Assembly (NCBI RefSeq): GCF_016239305.1
Contig: NZ_JAEHOQ010000012.1
Span: forward strand, 54,438 to 118,437
Length of the DNA: 64,000 nt
Direction of reading: 5' to 3'
Origin: Proteus vulgaris
GTDB taxonomy: Bacteria; Pseudomonadota; Gammaproteobacteria; Enterobacterales; Enterobacteriaceae
The notes under the pieces were generated by a model, which was not told the DNA's origin, did not search any database, and saw nothing but the letters and a program-made list of their open reading frames with translations. The position numbers were made by a program, and so were the translations under genes. This document shows positions 1-9,327 of the stretch, in pieces. The number at the start of each line of letters is the position of its first letter. Position 1 is the stretch's first letter.

Positions 1-1
1 T

Positions 2-382
2 AAATCCAATATTGCCTCAATCAATTACTATCCTAAAGGTAATACTGTTGGGTATGATCGCACTTACACACTAAAACGTGATTCAGTATTAGCTAATATC
101 CCTGTCGGTTATGCAGATGGTTATCGTCGAGTCTTTAGTAATGCAGGACATGCTTTAATTGGTGGTCAACGTGTACCTGTTTTGGGTAAAACGTCAATGA
201 ATACGGTGATTGTTGATATTACCGATCTTAAAAATATCAAATCAGGGGATGAAGTCGTGTTCTTTGGTAAGCAAGGTAATGCAGAGATCACTGCTGAAGA
301 GGTTGAAGATATTAGTGGTGCACTGTTTACAGAGATGTCGATTTTGTGGGGTGCGACCAATCAGCGTGTACTCGTGGATTAA
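2..382 (+). CDS. bsr: Broad-specificity amino-acid racemase, C-terminal part (5' end outside window)
   Basis: PLP-dependent racemase; only the last ~126 codons are present, read in frame from base 2 to the TAA at 380-382. The piece is the C-terminal beta-domain of the alanine racemase fold, which carries the catalytic Tyr of the partner subunit: a GYDRTY segment is followed by an [11 protein letters not shown] block. SMNT replaces the SMD of housekeeping Alr, and the segment [10 protein letters not shown] and the ending [11 protein letters not shown] are typical of the periplasmic broad-specificity racemases (Bsr) rather than Alr. Bsr enzymes racemise several non-beta-branched amino acids and are usually exported, but the signal peptide is not in the window. 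A GC-rich palindrome follows the stop. A plain alanine racemase remains possible. Confidence 0.75.
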   Translation, partial: KSNIASINYYPKGNTVGYDRTYTLKRDSVLANIPVGYADGYRRVFSNAGHALIGGQRVPVLGKTSMNTVIVDITDLKNIKSGDEVVFFGKQGNAEITAEEVEDISGALFTEMSILWGATNQRVLVD

Positions 383-427
383 AGTAGGGTGCTAGTGATC
401 ACCAATCTCAACAACTTTTGAGAGAAA

Positions 428-450
428 TTGTGGGGGAATTTCCCCCACAA
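428..450. terminator. Near-perfect 23-bp palindrome between bsr and hok
   Basis: An 11-bp arm (TTGTGGGGGAA) is followed by one base and its exact inverse complement. It lies 46 bases after the bsr stop and 3 bases beyond the hok stop, so it can end transcripts from both sides. The flanking T-runs are short, so efficiency is uncertain. In hok-type mRNAs the 3' end also folds back on the leader, so the stem could belong to that structure. Confidence 0.6.
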
Positions 451-452
451 AA

Positions 453-596
453 CTATTTATCGCAAGATAAAATAGCTTGAACTACGGTGTCGCCACTACT
501 GATATTAAAAGAACATAATCTTTCATGTTTCAGTAAAGCAAAACACAAAACTGTAATACATACAGTAATCAGCCCTAATAGGGCAAGCTTAGTCAT
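453..596 (-). CDS. Hok/Gef-family small membrane toxin (type I toxin-antitoxin)
   Basis: A 47-residue peptide too short for standard gene calling. Seen: a short N-terminus (MTKLALLG), one hydrophobic segment at about residues 4-22, then KHERLCSFNI, a short soluble tail with SGDTVVQAIL, and a final Cys near the end (SCDK). This is the architecture and residue pattern of Hok/Gef toxins (membrane helix, then R/K-x-LC, then a G-(D/Q)-T-x-V segment). The ATG at 596 is preceded by AAGGAG at 613-608 with 11 bases spacing. Known for the family: the peptide inserts in the inner membrane and collapses membrane potential; translation is blocked by an antisense Sok RNA. The upstream mok-like frame and the sok-like promoter at 602-630 fit. 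No paralogue symbol (hokA-E) is assigned. Confidence 0.8.
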   Translation of the reverse strand: MTKLALLGLITVCITVLCFALLKHERLCSFNISSGDTVVQAILSCDK

Positions 597-601
597 TTCT
601 C

Positions 602-695
602 TTGACACTCCTTTATAAAGGAGACAGAATCAAGTTGTCTAGTTTTGAGACTGCCTCGGATTTTAGTAAATTAAAATTCGGGGCTTTCGTCTTTT
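602..695 (+). ncRNA. Sok-type antisense RNA gene with promoter and terminator
   Basis: On the plus strand, opposite the hok leader, TTGACA at 602-607 is followed after exactly 17 bases by CAGAAT at 625-630, a good sigma-70 promoter. The predicted start is near 637. The transcript would contain the CTGCCTCGG stretch typical of sok RNAs, then a hairpin (arm 654-665, loop 666-671, arm 672-683, 12 pairs with wobbles) followed by CTTTCGTCTTTTT, giving an RNA of about 55-60 nt. It is fully complementary to the mok/hok leader, so it should block mok translation and thereby hok. This is inferred from layout; transcription is not shown. Confidence 0.7.
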
Positions 696-744
696 TGGCT
701 CCTGCAAATGCTTGAACCAAAATGATCCAAGCACCCACCAGCAT
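613..744 (-). CDS. Mok-like leader reading frame coupled to hok
   Basis: A 43-codon frame begins at the ATG at 744, upstream of hok, and its TAA (615-613) overlaps the hok Shine-Dalgarno AAGGAG. A ribosome finishing this frame would therefore sit on the hok start region, the coupling described for mok and hok. The peptide begins hydrophobic (MLVGAWIILVQAF) and then turns basic. Most of the frame lies opposite the Sok RNA, so antisense binding would shut it off. The start codon is not proven, and a peptide role is not expected. Confidence 0.5.
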   Translation of the reverse strand: MLVGAWIILVQAFAGAKKTKAPNFNLLKSEAVSKLDNLILSPL

Positions 745-859
745 ACTAACAGAAACTCACCTCACTCCTATCTTTTTCTGAATAGTAAAGATATAAATAA
801 GCAAGTAAAATCAATGTGTTAATTGTTTTTATGTTGGGTATTTATATGTGTGATTTTAT

Positions 860-928
860 TTGACACTCCGTTATAAAGGAGACAGAATCAAGCTGTTTGG
901 TTTTGAGACTGCCTCGAATTTTAGTCAA
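860..928 (+). repeat. Second copy of the hok-leader/sok-promoter unit (orphan)
   Basis: A 69-bp direct repeat of 602-670, differing at 6 positions (about 91% identical). It keeps TTGACA (860-865), a 17-bp spacer and CAGAAT (883-888), so the antisense promoter looks intact. The hok side is gone: the minus strand after the AAGGAG reads into AT-rich DNA with no ATG at the expected place and no membrane peptide. The distal arm of the sok terminator hairpin is also missing, so a transcript would probably run to the terminator at 947-986. It is either a decayed duplicate of the toxin locus or a stand-alone antisense RNA able to pair with the intact leader. Confidence 0.7.
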
Positions 929-946
929 ATAAGAAATCTGTAGAAT

Positions 947-986
947 AAAAAACGCCAGATGAAATCAATCATCTGGCGTTTTTTTA
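947..986. terminator. Bidirectional intrinsic terminator after pta
   Basis: A perfect 10-bp stem (AACGCCAGAT at 951-960 with its complement at 971-980), a 10-base loop, and A-run and T-run flanks on both sides. It ends the ackA-pta transcript on the minus strand and could end the orphan sok-like transcript on the plus strand. Confidence 0.85.
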
Positions 987-1006
987 TTTGAAGCGAACTT
1001 CAATAA

Positions 1007-3151
1007 TTATGCGTTTTCTTGTTGGCTTGCTTGAATAGCTGTCAACGCAACGGTGTAGACGATATCGTCTACTAATGCACCACGAGAAAGGTCATTTACT
1101 GGTTTACGCATACCTTGTAACATTGGTCCAATTGAAACCAAGTCAGCTGAACGTTGTACCGCTTTATAAGTGGTATTACCGGTATTCAGATCAGGGAAGA
1201 TAAACACAGTCGCTTTACCTGCAACTGGTGAGTTTGGTGCTTTAGATTTAGCAACATCAGCCATAACAGCTGCGTCGTATTGTAAAGGACCATCAATCAT
1301 CAGATCAGGGCGTTTTTCTTGTGCTAAGCGTGTTGCTTCACGAACTTTCTCTACATCGCTACCTGCACCAGAGTTACCAGTAGAATAAGAGATCATTGCA
1401 ACGCGTGGGTCGATACCGAATGCAATTGCAGAGTCTGCAGATTGGATCGCGATTTCAGCCAGTTGTTCTGCTGTTGGATCTGGGTTAATTGCACAGTCAC
1501 CATAAACATAAACTTGTTCTGGTAACAGCATAAAGAACACAGAAGACACTAATGAGCTACCTGGTGCAGTTTTGATTAACTGTAGTGGTGGGCGAATAGT
1601 GTTAGCGGTTGTATGAACAGCACCAGAAACAAGGCCGTCTACTTCGCCTTTTTCTAGCATTAATGTGCCGAGAACAACGTTATCTTCTAGTTGTTCACGA
1701 GCAACAACTTCTGTCATACCTTTATTTTTGCGCAGTTCAACTAAGCGAGGTACATAGATTTCACGTACTTCTTTAGGATTGACTAACTCAATGCCTGTGC
1801 CTAATTCAACACCTTGTGCAGTTGCTACGCGACGAATTTCTTCAGGATCGCCTAACAGTACGCAAGTAGCGATACCACGATCAGCACAAATAGCTGCAGC
1901 TTTAACGGTACGTGGCTCATCACCTTCTGGTAAAACGATACGTTTTTTCGCTTTACGTGCTAATTCTGTTAATTGATAACGGAACGCTGGTGGTGATAAA
2001 CGGTTAGGGCGTTCAGAGTTAGCTGTCAGTGAATCAATCCATTGTGTATTGATATGTTGAGCAACGTAGTTCTGAATTTTTTCAATACGCTCATGGTCAT
2101 CAGCAGGCACTTCTAAGCTAAAGCTTTGCAGATTTAAAGAGGTCTGCCAAGTGTTTGCATTAACCATAAAGATTGGTAAGCCAGTTTCGAATGCACGTTC
2201 ACAAAGTTGTTTGATCGGTGCATCAATTTGATAACCACCTGTTAGTAGGATTGCACCAATTTCAACGCCATTCATTGCTGCGAGGCACGCTGAAACTAAT
2301 ACATCAGGGCGATCCGCTGAGGTGACTAAAAGTGAACCTGGACGGAAGTGCTCTAACATGTGTGGAATACTACGGGCACAGAAAGTGACAGATTTAATAC
2401 GACGAGTTTCAATATCGCCTTTATTGACGACAGTCGCATTTAAGTGTTTTGCCATATCTGTTGCACGAGTAGCGATTAAATCGAAGTTCCATGGAATGCA
2501 ACCCAGTAAAGGTAGTGGGCTATTTTTTTCGATGGTTTTTAAATCGACATTAGAGATAATCGCTTTACTTGAATCATCAAAGATTTCAGATAAGTCAGGG
2601 CGAGTACGACCTTGATCATCAACAGGCGCATTTAGTTTGTTAACAATAACGCCTGTGATATTTTGGTTTTTTACACCGCCAAATTCAGCACGCGCAAATT
2701 CGATACGCTCTTTTAGCTGTTCAACCGTGTTGTTACCTAATGCAGTAACAAAAACAATTTCAGCACCTAATGTTTTTGCAATTTCATAGTTTAATGATTG
2801 TGCGAAAGGGTGCTTACGCATAGGTACCAGACCTTCGATGAGAATTACTTCTGCATCAGCGGTATTTTCATGGTATCTAGCAACAATTTCTTCCATCAGA
2901 ACATCTTTTTGGTTTGAGCTGAGCAGAGACTCAACATAATCCATATTTAAAGGTTCTGATGATTGAATAGTGGAGTGAGAACGGATAATCGCAGTTGTCT
3001 GATCTAATGCACCTTTTACACGAGGTTGTGCAATAGGTTTGAACACGCTAAGGCGAACGCCTTTTTGTTCCATAGAACGAATAACACCCAAGCTGACGCT
3101 GGTTAAACCTACGCGTGTATCAGTTGGGACTAGCATAATTGTACGGGACAC
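1007..3151 (-). CDS. pta: Phosphate acetyltransferase
   Basis: Converts acetyl-CoA and phosphate to acetyl phosphate and CoA; with AckA it makes the acetate overflow/assimilation pathway and sets acetyl-phosphate levels. Three parts are visible: an N-terminal P-loop-like domain beginning [20 protein letters not shown], a central DRTGG-type domain ([20 protein letters not shown]), and the C-terminal catalytic domain ([12 protein letters not shown] onward, [15 protein letters not shown]). The open frame extends to 3223, but GTG at 3151 is chosen: it has an AGAGG site just upstream and gives 714 residues, the E. coli length, starting at the conserved SRxIML. It lies 77 bases downstream of ackA, in the usual operon. 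Confidence 0.95.
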   Translation of the reverse strand: MSRTIMLVPTDTRVGLTSVSLGVIRSMEQKGVRLSVFKPIAQPRVKGALDQTTAIIRSHSTIQSSEPLNMDYVESLLSSNQKDVLMEEIVARYHENTADAEVILIEGLVPMRKHPFAQSLNYEIAKTLGAEIVFVTALGNNTVEQLKERIEFARAEFGGVKNQNITGVIVNKLNAPVDDQGRTRPDLSEIFDDSSKAIISNVDLKTIEKNSPLPLLGCIPWNFDLIATRATDMAKHLNATVVNKGDIETRRIKSVTFCARSIPHMLEHFRPGSLLVTSADRPDVLVSACLAAMNGVEIGAILLTGGYQIDAPIKQLCERAFETGLPIFMVNANTWQTSLNLQSFSLEVPADDHERIEKIQNYVAQHINTQWIDSLTANSERPNRLSPPAFRYQLTELARKAKKRIVLPEGDEPRTVKAAAICADRGIATCVLLGDPEEIRRVATAQGVELGTGIELVNPKEVREIYVPRLVELRKNKGMTEVVAREQLEDNVVLGTLMLEKGEVDGLVSGAVHTTANTIRPPLQLIKTAPGSSLVSSVFFMLLPEQVYVYGDCAINPDPTAEQLAEIAIQSADSAIAFGIDPRVAMISYSTGNSGAGSDVEKVREATRLAQEKRPDLMIDGPLQYDAAVMADVAKSKAPNSPVAGKATVFIFPDLNTGNTTYKAVQRSADLVSIGPMLQGMRKPVNDLSRGALVDDIVYTVALTAIQASQQENA

Positions 3152-3228
3152 GGAAACCTCTTTAAATATCGGTTGCTCGTTATGTAAAACAGTACTGCCA
3201 GCATGATACTGGCAGTACATCAAAGAAC

Positions 3229-4431
3229 TTAAGCGGTCAGGCGACTTGCGTCCTGAGCGATAACTAACTCTTCGTTAGTTGGGATAACAACAGCAAGACG
3301 GCTGTTATCGGTAGTGATAGTGCCTGATTTACCGAAACGTGCATCTAAGTTACGTTGATGATCCACTTCAAAGCCTAACAGAGCCAGTTTTTTCAGTGAT
3401 AATTCACGTACCATTGCTGCGTTTTCACCGATGCCACCAGTAAAGATAATAGCATCTAAACGACCTTCCATCAGTGCACAGTAAGAGCCGATGTATTTCG
3501 CTAAACGATGGCAGTAAACGTCCATTGCACGTTTAGCATCTGCTTTAGTTTCGTAGTTATCTTCAACATAACGACAGTCACTAGTGACTTCAGTTAAACC
3601 TAATAAGCCAGATTCTTTAGTTAGCAGTTTATTAATGTCATCAACGCTCATACCTAAAGTATCATGTAAATGGAATACGATAGCAGGATCGATATCACCA
3701 CTACGTGTGCCCATTACTAAACCTTCTAATGGAGTCAGACCCATAGAAGTATCAACACATTTACCGTTAACGATAGCAGAAACAGAACCACCATTGCCTA
3801 AGTGGCAAGTGATTACATTCAGTTCATCAACAGGTTTGTTTAACATTTTAGCGGCTTCACGAGAAACGAAGAAATGGCTAGTTCCGTGAGCGCCGTAACG
3901 ACGGATGCTGTGATCTTTATATAAGCTGTATGGCAGTGCATACAGATAAGCTTCTTCTGGCATTGTTTGGTGGAATGCAGTGTCAAATACTGCAACCATT
4001 TTCTCAATTAAATGAGGGAATGCTTTACGCGCTTCTTCAATACCAATAAGGTGAGCTGGGTTATGTAATGGGGCAAATGGGATAGCAGCTTCAATACCTT
4101 TGATAACTTCGTCAGTGATCACGACAGATTTAGTGAATTTCTCACCACCGTGAACAATACGGTGACCAATAGAAGCAATTTGTGCAGACAGTTCTGGTTT
4201 TTCAGCCAGAATAGTATTTACGATAAAGTTTAATGCTTCGCTATGAGCAGCACCTGCGCCTAACGCAGCTTCATGTTTTTGGCCATCCATTTTCCACTTC
4301 AGGCGGGCTTCAGGAAGGTTGAAGCATTCAGCCAAACCTGAAAGGAATTCTTCACCATTTTCTGGGTTGATAATTGCAAATTTAAGAGAAGAACTACCGC
4401 AGTTCAGTACCAGCACCAGCTTACTTGACAT
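3229..4431 (-). CDS. ackA: Acetate kinase
   Basis: Interconverts acetyl phosphate plus ADP with acetate plus ATP in the cytosol. The 400-residue ASKHA-fold protein has the N-terminal phosphate-binding loop ([12 protein letters not shown]), the adenosine motif [13 protein letters not shown], the catalytic-region HLGNGGS and the C-terminal TGGIGENA. Full length compared with E. coli AckA (400). It is the first gene of the ackA-pta operon, transcribed on the minus strand away from yfbV. Confidence 0.97.
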   Translation of the reverse strand: MSSKLVLVLNCGSSSLKFAIINPENGEEFLSGLAECFNLPEARLKWKMDGQKHEAALGAGAAHSEALNFIVNTILAEKPELSAQIASIGHRIVHGGEKFTKSVVITDEVIKGIEAAIPFAPLHNPAHLIGIEEARKAFPHLIEKMVAVFDTAFHQTMPEEAYLYALPYSLYKDHSIRRYGAHGTSHFFVSREAAKMLNKPVDELNVITCHLGNGGSVSAIVNGKCVDTSMGLTPLEGLVMGTRSGDIDPAIVFHLHDTLGMSVDDINKLLTKESGLLGLTEVTSDCRYVEDNYETKADAKRAMDVYCHRLAKYIGSYCALMEGRLDAIIFTGGIGENAAMVRELSLKKLALLGFEVDHQRNLDARFGKSGTITTDNSRLAVVIPTNEELVIAQDASRLTA

Positions 4432-4823
4432 GGAATTACCTATTTATCTTGTTGTCGTAGTGTCTTTTATATTATAAAGACGGTGGTTAATAAAACGTCA
4501 ATCATAAAAGCCTATCGCATTACTATGATGACATTAATGACGCGCATCATGCTTAAAGTAAAAAACTTGATGCTAATTATAGTTGCCAATCATTAATTGG
4601 ACGATTTTTATTCACCCATTAGCTTTTCGCGTTAAAATCGTCGAAAAGGGTTGAAAATCACGCCGGCAAACAAAATATAGCGCTTTATTGCCACAAACCT
4701 TTAGAATGGGCACAGGATACAGAGTAAAGGCAACAAAGACAAAATATACTTAATTCTACTAAAAGATTTTTATTCTTTATAGATATTTTTTAAAAGTTAC
4801 AGAAGAAATTGATTGAGGTCATT
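4432..4823. promoter_or_regulatory. Divergent ackA / yfbV intergenic region
   Basis: 392 bases between the two divergent start codons. They must hold the ackA-pta promoter(s) on the minus strand and the yfbV promoter on the plus strand. The stretch is AT-rich and I see no further gene. I did not find an FNR or ArcA site clear enough to call, although the E. coli operon is known to respond to oxygen. Confidence 0.4.
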
Positions 4824-5279
4824 ATGAGCGAACCGACAGTGACTCCCCCCGGCTTTTTTAAGAAGCTTCGTTTGGGTAATGAGTATTTAAAAACCTGGCC
4901 GGTTGAAAAGCAATTAGCCCCCGTTTTCCCTGAAAACCGTATTGTCAAAGCAACGCGATTTGGCATTCGCTTTATGCCACCGATCGCTATTTTTACGATG
5001 ACATGGCAAATTGCTTTAGGGGGTAGTTTAGGGCCAGCAATTACAACGGCGTTATTTGCCTGTAGCTTACCAATGCAAGGTTTATGGTGGTTGGGTAAGC
5101 GAGCCGCAACACCCCTTCCTGGCACATTGTTACGCTGGTTTTATGAGATACGTGATAAATTTGAAGAAGCAGGTATTGCTTTAGCACCTGTGGAACAAAC
5201 GCCGACTTACCTTTCTCTTGCACATTTATTAAAACGTGCTTTTAAGCAACTTGATCGCTCTTTTCTTGATGATGTGTAG
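4824..5279 (+). CDS. yfbV: UPF0208 inner-membrane protein YfbV
   Basis: A 151-residue protein, the same length as E. coli YfbV. The signature [17 protein letters not shown] and [19 protein letters not shown] are family-typical, with two hydrophobic segments at about residues 50-68 and 73-92 and a soluble tail ending [12 protein letters not shown]. In E. coli it has been linked to Ter macrodomain insulation together with MatP; the molecular role is unsettled. ATG 4824 is preferred over 4809 because TGAGG lies 6-7 bases upstream and the length then fits. It is divergent from ackA, as in E. coli. Confidence 0.93.
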   Translation: MSEPTVTPPGFFKKLRLGNEYLKTWPVEKQLAPVFPENRIVKATRFGIRFMPPIAIFTMTWQIALGGSLGPAITTALFACSLPMQGLWWLGKRAATPLPGTLLRWFYEIRDKFEEAGIALAPVEQTPTYLSLAHLLKRAFKQLDRSFLDDV

Positions 5280-5417
5280 AACATTTGTTCTACCTTCGTC
5301 ATTTGTCATTATTGTCCTTAGAATTACCCGTTGAGATCAAAAAACGCGTAGTTAACACTACTCAATACTTTTGATTAATGTCATGCTCTCCTCAATGATT
5401 TCTTTGGAGAATTAATG

Positions 5418-5912
5418 ATGGAAATGACACACGCACAACGCTTGATCCTCTCTAATCAATATAAAATGATGACTATGATGGATCCTGATAACGCTGAACG
5501 TTATCGTCGCTATCAGACAATCATTGAGCGCGGTTACGGATTACAATTGCGTGAACTAGACCGTGATTTTGATGAAATGTCTGAAGAGACTTGCCGTACC
5601 ATTATTAACGTCATGGAAATGTACCATGCACTGCAAGTTTCTCGCGATAACTTAAAAGATCAAGAAATGCCAGATGCTCGTCGTGTCGCATTTATTGGCT
5701 TTGATGCGGCGACAGAATCCCGCTATCTTAGTTATGTGCGTTTTATGGTGAATACAGAAGGGCGCTATACGCATTTTGATAGTGGCAGTCATGGTTTCAA
5801 CTCACAAACACCGATGTGGGAAAAATACCAAAGAATGCTAGCTGTTTGGTTAGCCTGCCCTCGCCAATATCACCTTAGCGCCGTTGAAATCCAACAAATT
5901 CTTAATGCGTAA
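5418..5912 (+). CDS. yfbU: YfbU family protein
   Basis: A 164-residue soluble protein that matches E. coli YfbU along its length ([18 protein letters not shown] at the start, [11 protein letters not shown] at the end). The family is conserved in gammaproteobacteria; E. coli YfbU has been connected to cell death in overexpression work, but no biochemical activity is established. Two ATGs are adjacent (5415 and 5418) behind TTGGAGA; the second gives the family N-terminus. It lies between yfbV and hxpA in the usual order. Confidence 0.93.
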   Translation: MEMTHAQRLILSNQYKMMTMMDPDNAERYRRYQTIIERGYGLQLRELDRDFDEMSEETCRTIINVMEMYHALQVSRDNLKDQEMPDARRVAFIGFDAATESRYLSYVRFMVNTEGRYTHFDSGSHGFNSQTPMWEKYQRMLAVWLACPRQYHLSAVEIQQILNA

Positions 5913-5946
5913 TAAGTAACGCATCATTCTAAGGTAGGCATAAATT

Positions 5947-6609
5947 ATGGCGATCACATGTAAAGGCTTTCTGTTTGATTTAGATGGAACATTAGTTGAT
6001 TCATTACCTGTTGTTGAATATTGTTGGGCGCTATTTGGTGAACGCGTCGGTGTATCAACACAAGAGATTAATGACTATATCCATGGAAAGCCTGCCATTG
6101 AGTCGATTCGCCATTTTATGCCTAATGCTACCGAACAAGAGATAACAGATACTTTTCGTTGGTTAGAAAAATTAGAATCAACCCAAACAGATGGTTTAGC
6201 ACCACTTCCGGGTGCCATTGAGTTAATTAATCACCTTAATGAATTAGATATTCCTTGGGCAATAGTGACTTCAGGTACTGTACCAATCGCATCAACCCGC
6301 CAATCTGTCACGGGTATTCCTGAGCCTAAACACTGGGTGACGGCTGAATGTATTAGTAAAGGTAAGCCTGATCCAGAACCTTATCTTTTAGGCGCAAAAA
6401 AATTGGGTTTATTGCCTCAAGAGTGTGTGGTTTTTGAAGACGCAGCCGCTGGTATTTACTCTGGTTTAGATGCAGGTTGTCAAGTCATTGCGGTTCATGC
6501 TCCTTTATCCCTTCCTCGCCGTAATGAGATTCATTTAATTATTGATTCTTTAAATGATATTCAAATCGAGAAGCAAGCTGAAAAAGTGATAATAACGCAC
6601 AAAAGATAG
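5947..6609 (+). CDS. hxpA: HAD-family sugar phosphatase (YfbT)
   Basis: HAD-superfamily hydrolase of 220 residues. Motif I is FDLDGTLVDS near residue 11 (nucleophile Asp and general-acid Asp), motif II is VTSGT at about 107-111, the motif III Lys is in SKGKPDPEPYL, and motif IV is FEDAAAG near 163. The E. coli orthologue (YfbT/HxpA) dephosphorylates hexose phosphates and related sugar alcohol phosphates in vitro. It begins 34 bases after yfbU and may be cotranscribed with it. Confidence 0.9.
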   Translation: MAITCKGFLFDLDGTLVDSLPVVEYCWALFGERVGVSTQEINDYIHGKPAIESIRHFMPNATEQEITDTFRWLEKLESTQTDGLAPLPGAIELINHLNELDIPWAIVTSGTVPIASTRQSVTGIPEPKHWVTAECISKGKPDPEPYLLGAKKLGLLPQECVVFEDAAAGIYSGLDAGCQVIAVHAPLSLPRRNEIHLIIDSLNDIQIEKQAEKVIITHKR

Positions 6610-6718
6610 TCTTTTCTTTGATCATACTAGAAGACTTATTGATGTAAAAATGGTCTACTTATCAATGTAGTGAATTGATGTCTTAACCTGTTTTCACTTA
6701 TTGCTGATCGAGGCCATT

Positions 6719-8548
6719 TTGAATAGCGAATTATTATGGGTTTTAAGCCTGCTATTGATAGCTATTGTCCTTTTTACGACCAACAAAATCCGTATGGATG
6801 TGGTCGCTTTACTTGTCATCATCGCATTCGTTCTTAGCGGTACACTTACATTAAATGAAGCCACAGTAGGATTTAGTGATCCTAACGTATTACTTATTGC
6901 TGCTCTTTTTGTTATTGGCGAAGGGTTAGTGAGAACAGGCGTGGCTTATCAAATGGGTGACTGGCTTGTACGTGTCGCGGGTAGCAGTGAAGTTAAAATG
7001 CTTGTGCTATTAATGATATGTGTTTCAAGTCTAGGTGCTTTCATGAGTTCAACAGGAGTGGTAGCCATTTTTATTCCTGTTGTGCTGAGTGTTGCTGCTC
7101 GCATGAAAACATCACCAGGTCGTTTAATGATGCCGTTAGGTTTCGCGGGCCTTATCAGTGGATTAATGACCTTAGTGGCGACTCCGCCTAATATGGTTGT
7201 TAACAGTGAATTAGTCAGAGAAGGGTTGCCAAGTTTTCAATTTTTCTCCATTACGCCTATTGGTATCGCTGTATTGTTTGCCGGCATTCTATATATGCTG
7301 GTGGTACGTCGTTGGTTAGGAAATAACGATAATGGGAAGCAAAAAGAGGCTTATCGTCGTACTTTCCGTGATCTTATTCGTGATTATCAATTAGCAGGAC
7401 GTGCTCGTCGTTTAGCCATTCGTAAAGGCTCGCCACTTATAGGTCATTCACTTGATGAATTGCACCTACGTTCTCGTTATGGTGCAAACGTTGTTGGTAT
7501 TGAACGCTGGAGGCGGTTTCGGCGTGTAATGGTTAGCGCAACAGGGGGCACTGAATTAAGAGAGCGTGATGTTTTATTGGTTGATATGTCTGCCAGCGAT
7601 GTTGATTTGCGTGAATTTTGCCGTGAACAGATGTTAGAGCCGATGGTATTACGAGGAGAATATTTCTCTGAGCAATCCCGTGATGTGGGTCTTGCTGAAG
7701 TATCCATGAATCCAGATTCAGAGTTATTAGGCAAATCATTAAGAGAGATAAAATTCCGTACTCGTTATGGATTAAACGTTGTTGCTATTCGTCGAGAAGG
7801 CAATGCGTTGCCGGGTAAAATTGTTGATGAGCCATTACGCCTTGGTGATGTGCTATTGGTTATTGGTGATTGGAAGCTTATTCGTATTTTATCCACTAAA
7901 CCACGTAATTTTATTGTGTTAAATTTAGCTGCAGAAATTGAAACTGTTGCGCCAGCCTCATCACAAGCACCTCATGCATTATTTTCGTTAGCATTAATGG
8001 TGGCGTTAATGGTGACAAATGAAGTGCCCAACTTTATTGCAGCACTTATTGCCTGTTTATTAATGGGGAAATTCCGTTGTATTGATATGGAAAGTGCCTA
8101 TCGTTCTATCCATTGGCCAAGTATTATTTTGATTGTGGGTATGATGCCATTTGCCGCTGCATTGCAAAAAACAGGCGGTATTGAGCTTATTGTAAATGGT
8201 TTAATGGATGTTGCTGGTAGTGCAGGGCCTCAAGTGATGTTGGTGTGCTTGTTTGTACTCTGTGCGTCAATTGGGTTGTTTATCTCGAATACGGCAACGG
8301 CGGTATTAATGGCACCCATTGCGATTGCAGCTGCAAACCAAATGAATGTCTCGCCGTTACCATTTGCAATGGTGATTGGTGTTGCCGCATCAGCCGCATT
8401 TATGACACCTGTTTCATCACCAGTTAATACACTTATTCTTGAGCCTGGTGGTTATAAATTTGCAGATTTTATTAAAATTGGTGTGCCATTTACGATTATT
8501 GTGATGTTTATTAGCGTATTCTTGATCCCGCTATTATTTCCATTCTAA
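6719..8548 (+). CDS. yfbS: YfbS, SLC13-type membrane transporter with two TrkA-C domains
   Basis: A polytopic membrane protein of 610 codons. Hydrophobic blocks at about residues 5-200 and 410-605 flank a soluble middle that holds two RCK/TrkA-C-like domains (around 220-290 and 305-380), the usual DASS/SLC13-like arrangement ([12 protein letters not shown] and [17 protein letters not shown] are the paired re-entrant signatures). The substrate is unknown; sulfate, dicarboxylates or other anions are family possibilities. TTG at 6719 with GAGG five bases upstream fits the E. coli N-terminus (MNxEL); another TTG at 6701 is in frame. Confidence 0.88.
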   Translation: MNSELLWVLSLLLIAIVLFTTNKIRMDVVALLVIIAFVLSGTLTLNEATVGFSDPNVLLIAALFVIGEGLVRTGVAYQMGDWLVRVAGSSEVKMLVLLMICVSSLGAFMSSTGVVAIFIPVVLSVAARMKTSPGRLMMPLGFAGLISGLMTLVATPPNMVVNSELVREGLPSFQFFSITPIGIAVLFAGILYMLVVRRWLGNNDNGKQKEAYRRTFRDLIRDYQLAGRARRLAIRKGSPLIGHSLDELHLRSRYGANVVGIERWRRFRRVMVSATGGTELRERDVLLVDMSASDVDLREFCREQMLEPMVLRGEYFSEQSRDVGLAEVSMNPDSELLGKSLREIKFRTRYGLNVVAIRREGNALPGKIVDEPLRLGDVLLVIGDWKLIRILSTKPRNFIVLNLAAEIETVAPASSQAPHALFSLALMVALMVTNEVPNFIAALIACLLMGKFRCIDMESAYRSIHWPSIILIVGMMPFAAALQKTGGIELIVNGLMDVAGSAGPQVMLVCLFVLCASIGLFISNTATAVLMAPIAIAAANQMNVSPLPFAMVIGVAASAAFMTPVSSPVNTLILEPGGYKFADFIKIGVPFTIIVMFISVFLIPLLFPF

Positions 8549-8565
8549 TGCTTTGCATTTTTCTG

Positions 8566-8604
8566 AAACGCCGTTTAGTCATCACATCATAAACGGCGTT
8601 TTTT
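8566..8604. terminator. Bidirectional terminator between convergent yfbS and yfbR
   Basis: A perfect 12-bp stem (arm 8566-8577, complement 8590-8601) is followed by a T-run on the plus strand. It sits between two convergent genes and can serve both. Confidence 0.85.
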
Positions 8605-8610
8605 GATCAT

Positions 8611-9192
8611 TTACTCACTAATTTCATCAAGAGATAAGCTGAAACCGGGTACAAACACCTTCATAAAATAGTCCATCTCAGGGCTATGTCTTTCTGCTAA
8701 TGTTTTTTCTAAGCGATTTTTCGCCAAATTAAATTCACTATTACCGGCGGCAAGTTCTTCAAGGCATTTTAAATAGGCACACAAACTATCGGCTTGTTTG
8801 ACGATAAAGGTTTCTTCTTCACTATGTAATTGCTCATCAATAAGAGGACGAAAATCTTCTTGTAATTCTTCGGGTAACATTTCAATTAATTTTTGCTGTG
8901 CATATTTTTCTATTTTTTTATATTCATGAGCAATTTGTGGATTATGGTACTTAATTGGTGTTGGCATATCGCCGGTGATCACTTCGCTGGCATCATGATA
9001 CATCGCTTGTAATGCAATACGTTCTGCATTGACATTACCATCAAATTTACGATTTTTAATTACTGCTAATGCATGGGCGACAAAAGCGACTTGTAAACTG
9101 TGCTCAGAAACATTTTCTTGGCGAATATTACGCATTAATGGCCAACGAGTAATGAGTTTCAAGCGAGAAAGGTGGGCAAAAAAGTAACTCAT
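8611..9192 (-). CDS. yfbR: 5'-deoxynucleotidase YfbR
   Basis: HD-domain phosphohydrolase that removes phosphate from 5'-deoxyribonucleoside monophosphates; part of dNMP turnover and the dUMP/thymidylate salvage route in E. coli. The 193-residue product begins [22 protein letters not shown] and carries the metal-binding set: His in SEHSLQVA, the HD pair in MYHDASEV, and a distal Asp in [11 protein letters not shown]. The open frame reaches 9258, but the ATG at 9192 has GGGAGA in front and gives the family length. Confidence 0.92.
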   Translation of the reverse strand: MSYFFAHLSRLKLITRWPLMRNIRQENVSEHSLQVAFVAHALAVIKNRKFDGNVNAERIALQAMYHDASEVITGDMPTPIKYHNPQIAHEYKKIEKYAQQKLIEMLPEELQEDFRPLIDEQLHSEEETFIVKQADSLCAYLKCLEELAAGNSEFNLAKNRLEKTLAERHSPEMDYFMKVFVPGFSLSLDEISE

Positions 9193-9274
9193 AATATCTC
9201 CCAATTGCGTGATTGAAGACATTATTGTGAGTGGATAACTTACAGATGTAAACGCCAATGAAAAAGAAAATAAA

Positions 9275-9309
9275 AAAACGCAATATAACGGGTTGTTATA
9301 CTGCGTTTT
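9275..9309 (-). terminator. Terminator after alaA
   Basis: A 15-base arm (9275-9289) pairs with 9295-9309 with one mismatch; A-runs and T-runs flank it. It lies 19 bases beyond the alaA stop on the minus strand and upstream of yfbR. Confidence 0.75.
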
Positions 9310-9327
9310 CTCTAATAGAAGACAATT

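Noticed and set aside
2..382. Reading the first partial gene as housekeeping alanine racemase (alr)
   Set aside because: SMNT and the [10 protein letters not shown]...WGATNQ ending fit the broad-specificity racemase group better; Alr usually has SMD here. Kept only as an alternative.
4790..5125. 111-codon minus-strand frame over yfbV
   Set aside because: Lies opposite the well-conserved yfbV gene; a shadow frame.
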